DNA of 64,000 nt from Setophaga petechia (Eukaryota > Chordata > Aves > Passeriformes > Parulidae). Location: NCBI GenBank assembly GCA_024362935.1, contig JANCRA010000003.1, positions 9,228,001 to 9,292,000 on the forward strand, given 5' to 3'. Of this stretch, positions 1-14,300 are shown in pieces. The position numbers were made by a program, and so were the translations under genes. The stretch's first letter is position 1. Each line of letters opens with the position of its first letter. The notes beneath the pieces were generated by a model. That model saw nothing but the letters and a program-made list of their open reading frames with translations, was not told the origin of the DNA and did not search any database.

Positions 1-3000
1 TGGGCTAGGCTGAAGCAAGGTGCACCCTTCCAGCACCAACTGCTCAGCTGGCTTCAGAAACAGAGAAACAGCCTTGTCTGGAGATGCCAAATGCATGGGC
101 ACCATTCTGCTCTGCACTGCTCCAGCAGACTGAGATGCTGTGCCCATTCGAGGGATGTGCAGGCAGGCAATGGCTCCAGCTGCTCTTGGAGTGGGCCAGG
201 GCAGATATGCAGACACCAACTCACTCCCAGGACTGTATGGATAGCTGTGCCACACTTGAAATGCTAAAAAACAACCAGGTAATTGTATTTTGAAAAGGAA
301 TGTCTTTCTGGAAAGCAAAAAACAGCACTAAAACAAGTGACACAGAGGCCTGCAACTTTTCAAGTCCCTGGCATGGTGCAGCTGGACAGCAGCTCCCAGG
401 CAGAGCCCAGCAGATGCATCCACCTTGCTGAGCCCTGGGATCAGGGTGAGGCTTGGGGACAGCACCAGACCCAGCCATGGGTGTGGGAAGCACTGAGGCA
501 AAACCCCATGGTGTGAGATTCACACCCAGTGTGTGGGATTTGACAGGTCTGCCACTTTGCAGAGCCAGGCCCTGGCCCCTGGTGAATACAATGACAAAGG
601 GACAGATGCTGCCAGACTGCTTGGCCTTGCTGTCACTGCAATGGCAATGACACTCGACTCAGAAACTTGGCAGCTCTGGAAGAGAAGCCCTAGTTCCTTG
701 TCCTGCCCACAGGACTGTGGCTCTCCCCCAAAAGCATGAGACCATCTGGGTTTCTTGATGATATTTCCAGTCCCAAAAGAAAGAAGAAGCCCCAGGAAAT
801 GCTGGTTCTGAAACTCATTTGAAATAAATTTTCACCTCTCTGTTTGGGAGAGTTTGAGTATTTTGGCCACACATTTGCAGTGCCTGACCCCCCACACACC
901 TGGTCCTACCTGCATCCTTTCCCCCCTTCAGAGCCCCTTTTGCTCAGAGTGGGGAAGGGAAACAGTCTGACTTGGCAAATAACTTGCCATGAAAATGATG
1001 AATTCAAGAGCACGTGGAGCTTGTGGTTGAAAAAACCCATCTGATCAGCAGAACTTTCCTCTCTCAGCATCTAAGGGCAGATTTAGTCTCAAGGCCAAGC
1101 TGCCATGTGGTTATAAAATAGAAGCAGGCCTGAAGAACTGATCTAACTTTCTTCAATTGTCTGTGTATCTTTAATCATGTTCACCACTTAAAATGCAGCA
1201 GAGCTGGCAGCTGATAATTAGACTGAGCCTGCAGCAGCATGGCCACTGGCCAGATCACATGGCTCCTTTCATCTGCATATTTATGCATTTAAAGGAGAGG
1301 AAAACTTTCATAACATTTTAATAACTAGGTTTTTCTGAAACCATAAATCCAGTCCTCTGGGCTTAGCCTACACTCTCCTTCTGATCTCCCATGAGTGGAA
1401 GAGGGTGGGGTGTTTTGTTTGTTCTCCCTATTCTTTTCCTGAGCATGAACGTGCAAGGCTCAGCCTCTCCAGCGTGGGGTCCTCCGCAGGGTGGGAGGGT
1501 CAGGCAAGGTAAAACTGCACTTCTAAGCATGAAGGCAAAACTTTGATTTGGTTCCTGGCGTGGGAACAATTCCCCTTTCCCAAGATAGCTCATCTACAGA
1601 CTAGCAGGAATGAAGCTGCTTTGCTAAACAATGGCTCCAAACAAAGAATTCCTGATATCTGTGTTTCAAACAGAAGCTACAGCACATGTTGGCTGATGCT
1701 TTTCTTAGCACGTCACCATCAGATTCAGCCCTAGGACAGTGATCTTTCAGATCATGGGCTGAAAAGATGTCAAAGCACGGGGAGCTGGTCCCAGTCCCAC
1801 CCACCCCTGCTCTGTTTCCACGCATGCTGCCAGAGACAGCCTTGGGTGGGCTGAGTCCCTCCATGAGGTGCCTCCACTCCTCCATGGACAGATCCCAGTC
1901 ACTGTCGGCAGCCACTGCCTTATCTCGTGCTGGGGAAGAGTCAGGGCAGTGCTGTGAGGTGCGGTGGTGGGGGGATGCTGCGTCCAACTCCTCTGCCCGA
2001 GAGTGGCAGCTCCCTTGACAGCCTTGGTGACATCCTGCAGGGTCCTGCAGTGAGGCTTTGCAGACCATCCTCCCTCTCCCTGGGGGCATCACTGGCATGT
2101 GCACATGGGCTTCTCCATTAGCATGGAATGACAGCTTCTATCAGCACAAAAACAGAAGGTGAGGATGAGAGACTGATCCTTATGCTTCTGTGTTGTCTTA
2201 GTAAGATGGAGGAAGCACTGTTAAAATAACACTGATTCACAGTTTTCTTTCAAAGATGAAACATTCTGTTAAAATAAAATCTAAAATTATTTAATGAGAT
2301 GCAGTCCTTAAACACCATTACACTTTTTAGGAAAATTTAATAATTCTGTGCTGAAAGCAGCTTCTACCAAAGGTTCTCTGGGTGGGTCAAACAATATGTT
2401 GTTGATTTATAAAGGTCTTGATAAAGGTTTTAGTTGTTGTTTTCATATAGCAAGCAAACAAATAAATAAATTTCAATGATTAGGCAATTTCCAGAGTACA
2501 TCTTAACCTGCTCTTTAGCAGTGCCAGTAAAACTGTGGGGTTTGACACAACTCTGGGGTTCAAGTGAATTTAGGTGGATGCCACTGCTTCGTTTCAGAGG
2601 TAATGTTAATTGATATAGTTATGTAACAATAGTTTTGCTAGACAAACTGAAAGAGTCAAGCCCAGAAAAATGCAAACCATGGCCTTAACTCCACTGGGAG
2701 GGACAATGGTTTGTTTCTTGTGTATTTAAAGAATCAGAACAAACAAACAAGGGCAAGATTAATTGGGAGTGGGAGTAAATGACTCCCTCCCCAAGTGAAT
2801 GAGGAACAGCATTGGACAGGACACAGCAGCAGGGCCAAAATATTTCTTGACATTTTCCACTGGAGGTGCAAGAGAATTTCCTTTGTGCTCCAGTGTTTCC
2901 AAGACATTCATAAAGCACTCCTCCATCTATCTGTTGTGGTGATAAACTTGTGTCCTTAGGTTTCATTATCAAGTTTTTAATCTAAACCTGAGCTCTCTGA

Positions 3001-6000
3001 TCTGTCATCTGAAGTAGCGAGGGAATTTGCAGCAGGGTTTTTCCCAGCAAAGAAAAACAATTCACTTGCTAAATACATTACATGGGAGATATAACTCACA
3101 GATACAAGAATCTGAAAATTTGGATGTTTGTTTTGTAATTTTGGGGGTTGCTGGTGCTTAACATAGTTTTGAGGCTATATCTTACATTCCCAGTACTGTA
3201 AGTAGGACAACAAATTTTAGCCAAAAAGTCCCCTTGAGACTCCTATTGATTTTGATGAGGTTTGAGGACAAATACTGACAAACATAATGTCAGAATTTGC
3301 ATTTTCCTAAGCCTTGTCTAGACTTGGATTTGGATGGTGTGATGCACCATGTGACATGCAATGTAGTTAAGGCAATGTGATTTTAATGGACAGCTTTAAA
3401 GTTGGTTGTTTTTCAGGAAGCCATTACTACATTGTATTTAGCACTTGCTAATCTAGAAACCATCGATGGTAAATGAAAAGAGAGGTTACAAATCAAAGGC
3501 AGGCTGATCTTGTGGTTGCACCTTTCAGATGTGGCCTCCTGCTGCACACAGGGCTAATTCACCTCTGACAAAATAGAAATGAGGGCTCCCTAGCCCTGTG
3601 TGGTACTACTTCCTCAGAGAAGTGGCAGAATCACTGTCCCTGGAAGTGTTAAACACATGTGACACTTAGAGACATGGTTTAGTAGTAGACCTGGCAGTGC
3701 TGGGTTAATTGTTGGACTCAAAATGACCTTAGAGGTCTTTCCCAACCTCCATGATTCCCTGATTCTGTGAATCCATGTGTTGGCTGTAAGAGTAAGAGGC
3801 AGTGGGGCCATGTGTGGGTGTTGAGGGTGTGGGTCTACAAGGGGTTAACAAGTAGGTGTGCTGGGATGGCACATGGGGAGCAGGAGTGAATGACAGGACA
3901 GAGAGATTTGAGTGTGTAGGTTTGAGCTTGGGGGAGAATAGTGGTAGTGGTCCCTGGGAGCAGTGAGGATAAGGCTGTTGTGGCAGTGGGTGCACTGAAG
4001 GGATGTAATTCTGTGCCCACAAAGTCCAAGTATATTAATTTCTTAAAACACTACCAGCATCTCCATCTCCTCCACAGCTATGCCAAGAAGTCTTCTGTAC
4101 CAGTAACCCCAGAACTTTTGCCATCTTAGTTGCCCAGCTAGGCAGACTGAGGCTCTGAAGGCACAGGCCCTTGCCTGGAGCTCTCACACAGAGCCAGGAG
4201 CTGAATTCCAAGCAGAGGAGTCTGACAGCTGTTCCCTTCAGCTATCAGCCATCCTTGGTACACCCAGACCTGTTTGGTGTAACCTGATACATTTTCCCAT
4301 TAGCCAAGAACTATAATTAAGGAAAAATCCACCATCCTGAACTAAGCAGATGCTACAGAGGAGGCAGAGGGGCTCGTGGTTACCTCTCATAAAATTCTCT
4401 TCTGTGAATTTTCCCATCTCCACATTGCTGGTGGTGACACGTTGGTACTCTGGGACACTGGGACCAAGGGGAAAGATTGCTCCAAGTACTACAATTAGCA
4501 AGAACAGTCCACTCTGAAGTCCTACCAATCCATCATGAGGGGCCATTCTGGATACTGGAGTTGCACTTCATTGATTCCTCAAACTGGAGCCCAGACCCAG
4601 CTCTTTCAACCCAGTAGGACCAAAGTGCTCTGACTTCTAGCCACAAAATTCAGTGCTTGGTCTACCAATTTACAGATGTCCTCACAGAAATCAGTGTTAA
4701 TCCAGATGTGTCATTTGGGCCTCCAGCTGACTGTGACAGATTCCGCTTTTCTTCCCCTAAATTAATTTGAAATTTCATCTGTGCGTTGCTTAGAGCATTA
4801 AAGTTTGCAGAATATGCCATGTGAAAATAGAGGTATGACACTGATCAGTACTTGAACCCTGCCTGATGCACCAAGAGTTGATTTTTCATTATTGGACTCT
4901 GTCTGCCTCACTCTGCTTTTCAATCTGTCATGCAGTCAATGGTCATGTAAATGTCTGTGCTAACATACTGAACATGAGTAATGCAGCATCTGTTATTACA
5001 ATGCAGAATTAATTAAGAGTATTAAAGTTTTTGTCTAAAAAAAATACCTATGGAGAAATATTTTCATATCCATTCTCTCCTAAAGGCAGCATCCTTTGGG
5101 AAGATGTGATAGACACATTTAGGTAAATATCATTCCTCCAGCACACATGGTTTCCATTGCAATTGATCCCCTGCTGTATCCTTCCAAGCACTTTCCTCTG
5201 TTACATATTCCACAGTGGTGATTGAAATACTGATCAGCGATAGAGAGACAAATTGCCTCCAGCAAGTGGGAGTTTTAAGGGCAGTACATGTTTATATCTG
5301 AGGTTTTATGTACTGTAGTTACTGAAATACAGTTTTTAGGCATGCACTGAAAATATCAGTGGCATTGAAAGTCTAAAGTTGCTTGAGCCAGTTATAATTT
5401 AGTAAAAGGATAGAATGAATAAAGGCTGACTGAGTGAGATGGGGCATAAAGACAGTGCACTACAAACCAGCCACATGGACCCAAAAGCTGTGTAGAAGAT
5501 GCTTCCTCCTGTAGCCTCCCCTTCGGGCTGGGAACAGCTTGGGTGCTTCACACAGACCCAGCACCTGAGCCACGTGTGAGCAGCTGAAACTTGGGGGTCA
5601 CAAGCTTCTCACTGCAAAATAGCAGAGAAATAATCTTACATGCTTTTTAACTGGAACAACCATTGGTAAAAGTTTCTCAGCAGACAGTAACAGCAAGAAG
5701 TTGGGAAAAAGCAGGGTGGGAATTGCTTTTCCAGGGACTGTGTTTCCTCAAATGCGTGTCAAACTACAGCTCTAGATGTGGCAACTTCTGTCTCTAGCAC
5801 ATGAACAGCATTGGTCATAAAGGTGTGCTTGTGCCCTGGCTACTTCTCTGTGACAGCCAGATGAAGGAGGGTTCATGCTGTAAGAATGTGGTTACTCCTT
5901 TGCACAGGGTGGTCTAAATGTCCTACAAAAGCCACTTTCTGTGGCAGCAGCAAACATTGTAATTCTTTAAAGCCTAGCTTCCTTTTTTATTTACATTTTT

Positions 6001-8199
6001 ATTTTTACTTTATTACTGTTTGTTAATCACTGTATGTTCAAAACTTTCAGGACATGATCGGTGGTCTCTTGTGCCAGGGTCTAACTGCAGGTCTGATGCT
6101 GGAAGCTGCATTTATACAAGTGACACTGGCATTCCCTGCAACCTCACCATCTGCATCTGAGGGTCTGCACGTGACTGGCAGCAATCCTACAATGAGTACT
6201 TGACAGAAAAACCCACCACGTGAAAGAAGCATCACACAGCTAAAATACACAATATTCTTTTTACCAGGAGAAATTTTTAAGATGGGAATGTCTTTCTAAC
6301 ACGAACTGGAACCACTTCAACCTTTGCATTTTGTTTCTTCCTCTGAAACGACCCCAGGTTGGCCCTTGCATGGCCCTGCTTTGGGGGAAGTACTTCTGCT
6401 GTGTATCTCAGGAGGCTGGGAGATATGGAATAAACGCCCTTTACCTCTTGCTAGTGTGGAGCACAGCAGGTGTTTGAGGCCCTGCTCACTGGGTCGGTGT
6501 CAAACAATAGCAGACCCCTGGCAGGACCTTCCCTTCAACTTCCACAGGACCCACTGGAATGGAGAGAGGGATCTGTCCCTGCCCATTTAAAAAGCCTTGC
6601 TGTCACAAAGCCTGCAGCAATGTCATCATCACAAGAGCCTTCTTGCTGTGCTAACTAGGAATTCTCACTAATTGATATCACTATGAGTCTCCCAGCCCCA
6701 GAGTAAGCAGCAGGGGTTCAGTGCATGAGAAAGACACATGCAAAGGCATTGCTGTGGCTAATCGAGTACTGATGAGCTGAAAGATGGGCTCCTGCACTGG
6801 GAGAGACCATCAAAAGCACAGCAGGACTCCAGGCAAGAGCTGCAGCATCTTCCGTGCAGGGGTCCCCAGCTGCCACAAGGTCCCACATGGAAATGGCTGC
6901 ATGGTTCCTGCCATGTCCCAAAAGCTGTAATTTCCCATGTAGGACAAGCAGAAAACAATGTGGCATCACACTATTTGTTGTGGTGTGGCTCCTCTGCACA
7001 AAGCCAGGGACCTTCCCTAGAAGCCACGAGGTCAGTGGTGATTTAGGCTTTCCCTCCAGAAGAGGTCCTGGACAGTCACTGCTTCCAGGGACTCCCAGCA
7101 GTGGCACATTGCACTGTCATCTCTTACAGTCTGAAATGATACTAACCCCAGCTATTTTTCAGAGGCCACATCTACAGTTTTAGCAAAGGGCAGTTGCAGG
7201 AGGCTCTTGGGACCATACAGTCTCCTCTATGCTCAGAAGCCTGCAAGTACAGCCACAGTATCCTTGGGGTGTCCAAGGGGGCTCAGGAACATTCATAGAC
7301 TGCTTGGAGCACTCACAGGCTGGCCTCAGGAGTGGGCAACAATGCTAGGTGAGCTGAAGGTAGGAAACACTGGCATTCTTCATTTGGTTACAGTAAAGAC
7401 TTAGGCAATTAAAGAAAAAAAACTTCTCACAGCATGCTTAGAATAGACAGTCATTCTTTATCATACAAAGTCACATCTTACATATAAATAATTTGAATGT
7501 CTTGCTCTTTCATGGAAAGTAACAGAGAAAAACCTTCAAGGTTGATACATGGGAGCTGGTATTAGAAATCACATAGGATTGACCCCAAATCCTGCATCCA
7601 AACACACAGATATTTGGGTCCAGTGTTGACCTGTACACCACTTCCCTCCCCTGCATGGAAGGAACTGAATCAGGACCCTCCTTGGAGGACCACCCCCATC
7701 ATCAACCTCTGGTTATGGATCCCAACCCTGCAACCTTGGCATCATCACTGAAATCCAGCCCTTTACATTTGGAGTAGTAAGAAAACCCAGTTTGCAGCTG
7801 CAGAAAGAGCCGTTGCCTTCTCCAAAGTGCATCATCTGTAGATTTTTGGAGGTGACTGAAATAACTAAGCCTACCCAAGCTGGATCCCTTGCAGCTATTT
7901 CTATTTCTTGGCAGACAAGCTGGCTAAAGCAGCAAAGCTAAGTATTGCACAGTCTAGCAACATCTGACTAAAACTGAGACCATTTATGTGGAACAGCAGT
8001 GTGGGAACAGAAAAGAAGCTAGTGGAGCAGCAATGAGAAATTTGAGCTTTGATCAAGGAGACAGCAGCATTTGACTCTATCTGAGCTGGCAGGGAGATCC
8101 CATCCCAAAGCAAAATAAAATATGTCATTCTTTCCAGCAGATGAAATTCTCCCCAGCAGTTTGTTCCTCCCAGGATCATTTTATGTGATCTCATTGTCT
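1..8199. other. Intergenic DNA downstream of the PKDCC-like gene
   Basis: Apart from one CR1 fragment, nothing coding was recognised. If the usual gene order holds, EML1 would lie beyond this end on the same strand, but no EML1 exon was seen. The 3' UTR of the kinase gene should occupy the part just below 8200; its polyadenylation site could not be placed. Confidence 0.6.
3597..3772 (+). mobile_element. CR1 LINE 3' end fragment
   Basis: The stretch contains ctccctggaagtgtt-like sequence, gcagtgctgggttaattgttgg and ttagaggtctttcccaacc, ending in the CR1-type attctgtga tail. It is a 5'-truncated copy. Confidence 0.8.
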
Positions 8200-8303
8200 T
8201 TAAAGTCTTTCCCCTGAGGAAGCTGAACGTTTAATATAGACCACGGCGTTAGTATCCGGCACTAAATCAGTCCAGCTACTCTGGAATGAGGCGAGTGGGC
8301 GTC
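8200..8303 (-). CDS. PKDCC-like: PKDCC-like exon 7 and stop codon
   Basis: After TTTCCAG the phase-1 frame continues [19 protein letters not shown] and ends TAA at 8200-8202. It aligns with the PKDCC tail (GRQLVFFKTGWS..VPD), then carries about 10 extra C-terminal residues. Finding it closes the gene with a whole number of codons. Confidence 0.9.
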
Positions 8304-11300
8304 CTGGAAAGGAAATAAAAATGCAAGTTTAATAGAGGAGAGAGGTTCACCTTGACCCATGCTATTTATTGCAAAAGGCACAGGAACACACTGCTTGCTC
8401 AATGGAGGGCCACTCTGCCCTGCCATAGATGTGTTTTACACTCCCAGTAAATTCCAGATGCTCAGAGTGTGCACAAGGAATGCATCATCCAACCCCAGAA
8501 GCTTTTGCATCTTGCTTTGCTTTACCAAGCAGCCTTAGGAGAGACCAGCACATTCCCACAGCTCTCATTAATCCAGCTGGCAAACTTAGGCACTTGGCAT
8601 TTCAGTCACACAGTTCTGGCATCCTTGGCTGCAAAGATGAGCCATGAAACTGCAAGGAAGAAAAAAGTCAGGAAGGGAAGCACTAAAGAACTCAGGCATG
8701 GTGCAGGACCTCAGGGATCAGCACCCCAACAAGGCACTGCAGAAAGGGTCCCTGTCCCAGTGCTTCTCCTGCATCCTCACGGTGGTTTCAAGCAGGATTC
8801 CTTCCAGGCAGGCACTGCACAGAGCACCAACAGCTGCCCTGTGAGGAAGCCAGATGTGCTGTGTTAGGCACAACTCGCACAATCCATTGCTGGTGTGGAA
8901 CTTGGTGGCTCAGAGATTTATGTTGCATCCGTGTAAATGCTCTTACGTAACTAGTTTGCCACATGCCAATTGCACACAAGCCCTCAGAAAAGTTGCATTT
9001 TTGATAGTCTAGAGGGTTTTTTAAATGTCATGTGAACTGACAAAACATGATTCTTCAGCACCATTGTGAGTGAAAACACTCATTTACCTCATTTAGTGTT
9101 TTACTTCAAGAAACAATTTAGCCCACGCTTGAAGTGTCAGCTAAATGGGATAATTTAAAATAATTCTGAAAACATGCTAACTGTAAGAGGCTATAATCAG
9201 AGCTAATTACAGGGACATTCTGGAAATCCCTTGGCTTGGGGCTTTAGTTTTGATATAGGGGATAACAACTTGTAAGCTATGATTCTTTTAATTATAACAA
9301 TAGTAACCACCTTCTTTTACACAGCTTCTTTCATCTTTAAAATCCCCACAGCTCTGCAAACTATACATACCACAGGGATTGTTTAGCCTAACACCAAAGT
9401 GAAGCCATCTCTGCAAGAAATGAGTAAGTGTTTAACAATACCTGGCAGTCCTGAGCAAAGTTTGTAGAGGAAAAAAGGTGCAGAAGGAGAACATAATTGC
9501 TCTTGTGTCTCCTTACAAACACTCAGGGGATTTCTGGATGCCCACAGTGGCAGCCATCTGAGATTGAGGATAAGGAAGGCAGCTTTTAGATGTGCCTGTA
9601 GGGTCAAGGCACTATGGAGGAAGGCAGCAGCACCACGTGGCAGCACCCTGTCACCCTGCCTGTCGGGACTCAGGACATCCCTCTGGGTGTCCAGAGTTGC
9701 CGGGACCCCTGCCAGGGGGCTCGGAGACCCTGGCACACAGCCCAGAACACCTGTGTGTTTGATTATGACCTGTGTGTATGATTATGGAGCAAATTGCCAG
9801 CTTTGTATGAAGACCTGAAAGCCACAGAAGTTTAATAATAAAGTTATCACTGGGTGAAAAGGTAGATTTTGGGATTTTTAGAGTGGGGGTCTTGGCAACA
9901 AGATGGAAGGACCTCGGCATGTCTAGCCTTTCTTCTTCTTCTTCTCTATCTCCATCTTCTGCTGTGATGCTGGCACGTTAGGATTGGTTTAGAATAGAAT
10001 CTCACTGTCTAACATAGGTGATAGGTGTTGGAAAGTGATGGCAAACATGTTATACGTAGTTTGTAGTATAGAGAGACAACACTGCCCTGAGGGTGGTCAG
10101 AGTGCCGCTGGCTGTCCTGCTGAGCAGACCTCAGCTGGGCAGGAGAAGAACTTTTATAGATAAGATATAATAAACAACTCTGAGACCAAAAACTGAAGAG
10201 CTCCGATTCATTCTTTGAACGCATGGGCCGAAACAGAGACTTTTCACATATCTCGGGGCTGCAATAAACTGCAGCACTCCCGGGAGCTGCCCAAGCTCAC
10301 CTGTCCAGGTCCTGTGCTGGGTGACAATGAAGCTCTGACAGTGCAGCTGGGAGTTACAGATGGCAGCAGCCTCCTCGGCGCTGTGGATGGACAGCAGGCA
10401 GCCCAGGTGGCTGTAGGAGGGCCAGCACTTGTGGCCTTCTCCTTCCACCGTCCGGAAACCCTTCAGGGAGATGTAGTCTGGGGACAGAAAGAGGGTGTTT
10501 GGGAAAACACTCCAGGTGCACTTTCAGAGACTGGCTACACTACACACTTCATCAGTGAAACTCTCAATAGAATTCCAACACTGACTGAGCTGACCTGCCA
10601 AGGTGGAGTGAGGTGGAGCTGCAAAGCTAAAAGAAACCCAGATTTTGCTCTTTGGTTCTGCAGTGGAGCACAGGACAGCAACTCCCCCAGAAATGCAGGA
10701 GAAAGGTCAGAGGTCTCAAGGGCGAAGGGAGAGGGGTGCCACTGTAGGGGTGGGTAAGAGGAAGAGGCTCTCCATGTTTTCCCTGGAGAAGCCAAACTCC
10801 AAACAGCCTCTCCTACACCCCAGCCTCAAGAGCAGACGATCATCACAGATCCAGCACCAAGCTACATGGGGCACAAACTGACCCACCCATCACGGTGCCA
10901 CTCACAGAAACAGGAGATTGAGGAACCCCACTGGGGAAAGGGAGGCCAGATCCTGCTCCTGACAAAAGACCTGACAAGCCTGAGCAGGTATTGTTCAGGC
11001 TATTGTTCACTGACTGCTAAGAGTCTCTCCCCACCTTCCCACACCTCTAGGATGGTGATCATTTTGGCATAGTGCGAAGCCATAGACAGGTGCTGTTGGA
11101 AAATACCAGTAATTCCTGTTATAGCTGCTGGTCCTTCCATGCAAATGACCAGGTATCTTTGTTGTAACAGTGCAAATTATAGTTCTTTCACATGTAAAGA
11201 GATTTCCTTCTGCAAGCCACCATCACCCACCATCTCATGTGAATGCTCAGGAAAACGCAAGCCACAGTAACCACTGCATTTTTGAAACTTCCTTTTGATC

Positions 11301-14300
11301 AGCCTCATCTCTACCACTGAATGGGTCCTTTTCAGAGGACTGAACCTCATAAAGGCACATTTATCCATCCACAGGTCAAATAGAAAGATCTTCTGAGAAA
11401 AGGAACTCAGAAGGCTCGAAGGCTCCAGATGCCCTACCACACTCATCTTGGTGCTGTCACCTCCCCACACTATGTTTCCATAATAACCTGTGCTCAGCAG
11501 ACAGAAGCCACACAGTCAAATTGGAAGTTTGAATATCAGCCCAGAAAACTGACTTGTTGGCCCAAAGGATAAGAATATCCCAAGACAGGAGCTACTCAGT
11601 TTGTATCCCAAATATGTTCCCTTGAAACACTGATGTTCATTATGGGAAGAGTATTTAGAAGCAGTGCAAACACATGTCCATGCAGATTGTCTGCACTGCT
11701 TTTACTTTGCAAAGCAGCACAACCATGCATAGCTCTCATGGAAAAAAAAAGCCAAAAGCCTGCTCAAAAAAAGACACTTTTGATGCTTTTTCTAGTGACT
11801 ATAAACTGCCTAAATGTAGGGGAGATCAGAATTTGACCAGTCACCAAGTGCCTCACTCCCTCAGTAGTTACTTTACTTAGAGCTTTCAAAATCAACTACC
11901 TTTTAAAAGAAGAGGTCTTTTCTGAAGGTAGAGTCCAGACTTGTACAAATGTAAAACCTTTTCAAAAGCGCTCAGGGTTTCATTTATTCCATATCGTAAA
12001 TCACCTACATTTAAGGAAAAAGATGACAAAGATTAAAAATTCCATGGAATACAATTTAGAGACTTCAAATAAAGAAGTTTATGAATATTAGCTGGTACCT
12101 GTTGCATTCAGAATATCGCTCAAAAGGGGCCGCAAAGCTGGTGGTGCAGAGTGTGGCAAAAGATAGGTGAAAAAATACCTGCAAAAAATCCCACAGGCTG
12201 ATTAGAATACAGTGCCTTCATTTCCCTGGTGATTAAGTTGTCTACATTTTCCCGTGACTTGATTATCCATATGCAACTAGTAAGTCTGCTTTGGTTACAA
12301 AGTTATGTTTGAGCACATCTTGGTGCCTCAGATGGATCCTGTGAGTTGGGCTGAAAGCCTGGTCCTTGCTGCATGAAATCTACCTTGCAAAGCTTCATGC
12401 AATAAAGATTCCCCTCATTCCCCTGGGCCATTTTTGTATACTAAGAAATGTATTTCCCACCAAAAAAAAAAAAGACCTGTATAAAAGAAGACTAAAGAAG
12501 ACTCACACAAGATCCTTTTCTTGCCCTGAAATGGTTTGACCTTCTTATTGCCCCTGAAAAGTCAGAATGACTCATTTCCTGACCCTTCCACAAAATTCTT
12601 GTCCTAGGGAACAAGTGCACAAGAGACAGGGGCAACCGCAAGGCTGCAATAATCTGTGTAGGGATTTCTCCTTTAGCACTGAATCCTGGAAATGCAGGGT
12701 CCCTTGCTAAGTCCTTCCGTGTAAATATCCAGCTGCCAAGGCTTCCCTCCAGGATGTGACTTGCCAAGCATCAGTGGTGAGCAAAAGTCCCTGAGTTTTC
12801 AGCTGCCTCATCCCCTTGCTTTTACCTGCCCCCTGCTCTCCCATAGGAGCCCACAGGGAAATTTGGGGATGAAGGGAAGCACTGGCCAGCCTGTTTCCAA
12901 CAACAGGACTCACAGCTGGTGGGGTTTGGCAGGTAGCCTGCACTGCCACTGCTTTCAGCAAGCACAGCCCGTGGATGTCAAGCACCAGGGTTTGTTTGGC
13001 AAACAGCAAATTTACAGGTGCAAGCTCTGGGGCAAGTTTTTAGAGGGCGTTGGGGAAAGGGAGCAGCAGAAGAAAGATGCCTTCATTCCCACCAGACAAC
13101 AACTGCACTATTTTCCTGCCTTATAAGGAAAATAACTTGCTTCAAAGTGATTCTTAACAACCCTTTGACAGAGGTGAGGGGAATCACCACATGGAAGAAG
13201 AACAAGGTGCTAGAGGCTACACGGCAGGGTGTGAGCTCAAAGACCCCAAATCTTCCCCCATGCAGCTGGACATACCGATACGCATTGAACAGATTCTTCT
13301 TTTCATTTATTCCTTCACATTTCCCAGCCACAGAGCACTTGAGAGGGAAACTTTTGGTAGGGAAGTTGAGTGTGCAGTCATTATCTTCCTTGCAAGACAG
13401 CTCCTCGGTGCTGGCATCATCCATGTCTGTCACTTTTAGGTTTCCATCCACCATAACAAACTGCCTCGGCTGGAAATCCAAGAGGGCTATTGAACCCAGG
13501 GGGGAATGTGCCAAGTAAAACAGCAGTTTCACAAGACTCAGGCAAATCTGAGAAAGAGAAGATGAATATGCATGGAAAAAAAAACAGATGAAAAACAGCT
13601 ATTAAATTGGAAGTAGAACAAAGGGGAGGGCATTCAATTAAATTAAAAGAGAAAAAAGGCATACAGAACTTAAAAGGTAATTATATGTATGCTACAAAAT
13701 TTATTATCAACAGTGCCACAGGATTTGACTGGTAAGTAGTTTAGCAACATTTTTTAAAAATGTGTGTACACAAAAAAAGACATTTGCAGTTAGAAGAGCT
13801 AGAGGAGAAAGCTGTGAGGAAAACAATAGCAGTCTTCATGTTTCAGGAGCTATATTGATTTGCCAGTTGAAATCAGAAGGGTTTTTCCCAGTCTGGCATA
13901 AAATTAATAGATTCCCCTCCCTTCCCCCATGCTGCTCAATACAGACTGAGGCTCCATGGTCATTAATACCAGATTCATGCCTTGCTGCACCCCTCAGCAG
14001 TATGAATTTGGGCACACAATCATGCTTCTGAAGAATTAGTCAAGGCTTGCAATGTATTTATTGCCAGCTTTTTTGCTTTTATGACAACTTTCTGGCAGCA
14101 GTGAAAGGCCAGACAATACCTGACCCAGCAGAAAGCTTGGTAAATTATTTTTAAAAAAAACAGAGCTAGAGAAGTGCATTTATACTGCACTAGCACTTTG
14201 CTCAAGCAGTTTTTTGCAGCAGTTTCCATTCAGTATCAGGAGCCCTGGCATCAAACAAACTGCATCCTCAGCTGGGTGTGCCAGGCAGCCCCACGTCACC

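Noticed and set aside
1601..2104. 167-codon minus-strand frame
   Set aside because: No recognised domain, no supporting exon structure, and no match to EML1 as far as I can tell. A real small gene cannot be excluded.
1..8199. EML1 exons expected next to CYP46A1
   Set aside because: I looked for EML N-terminal or HELP/WD-repeat sequence on both strands and saw none; the gene may start outside the window.
10215..10757. 180-codon plus-strand frame
   Set aside because: It is antisense to PKDCC-like exon 6 and runs into the LTR; the minus strand carries the conserved protein.
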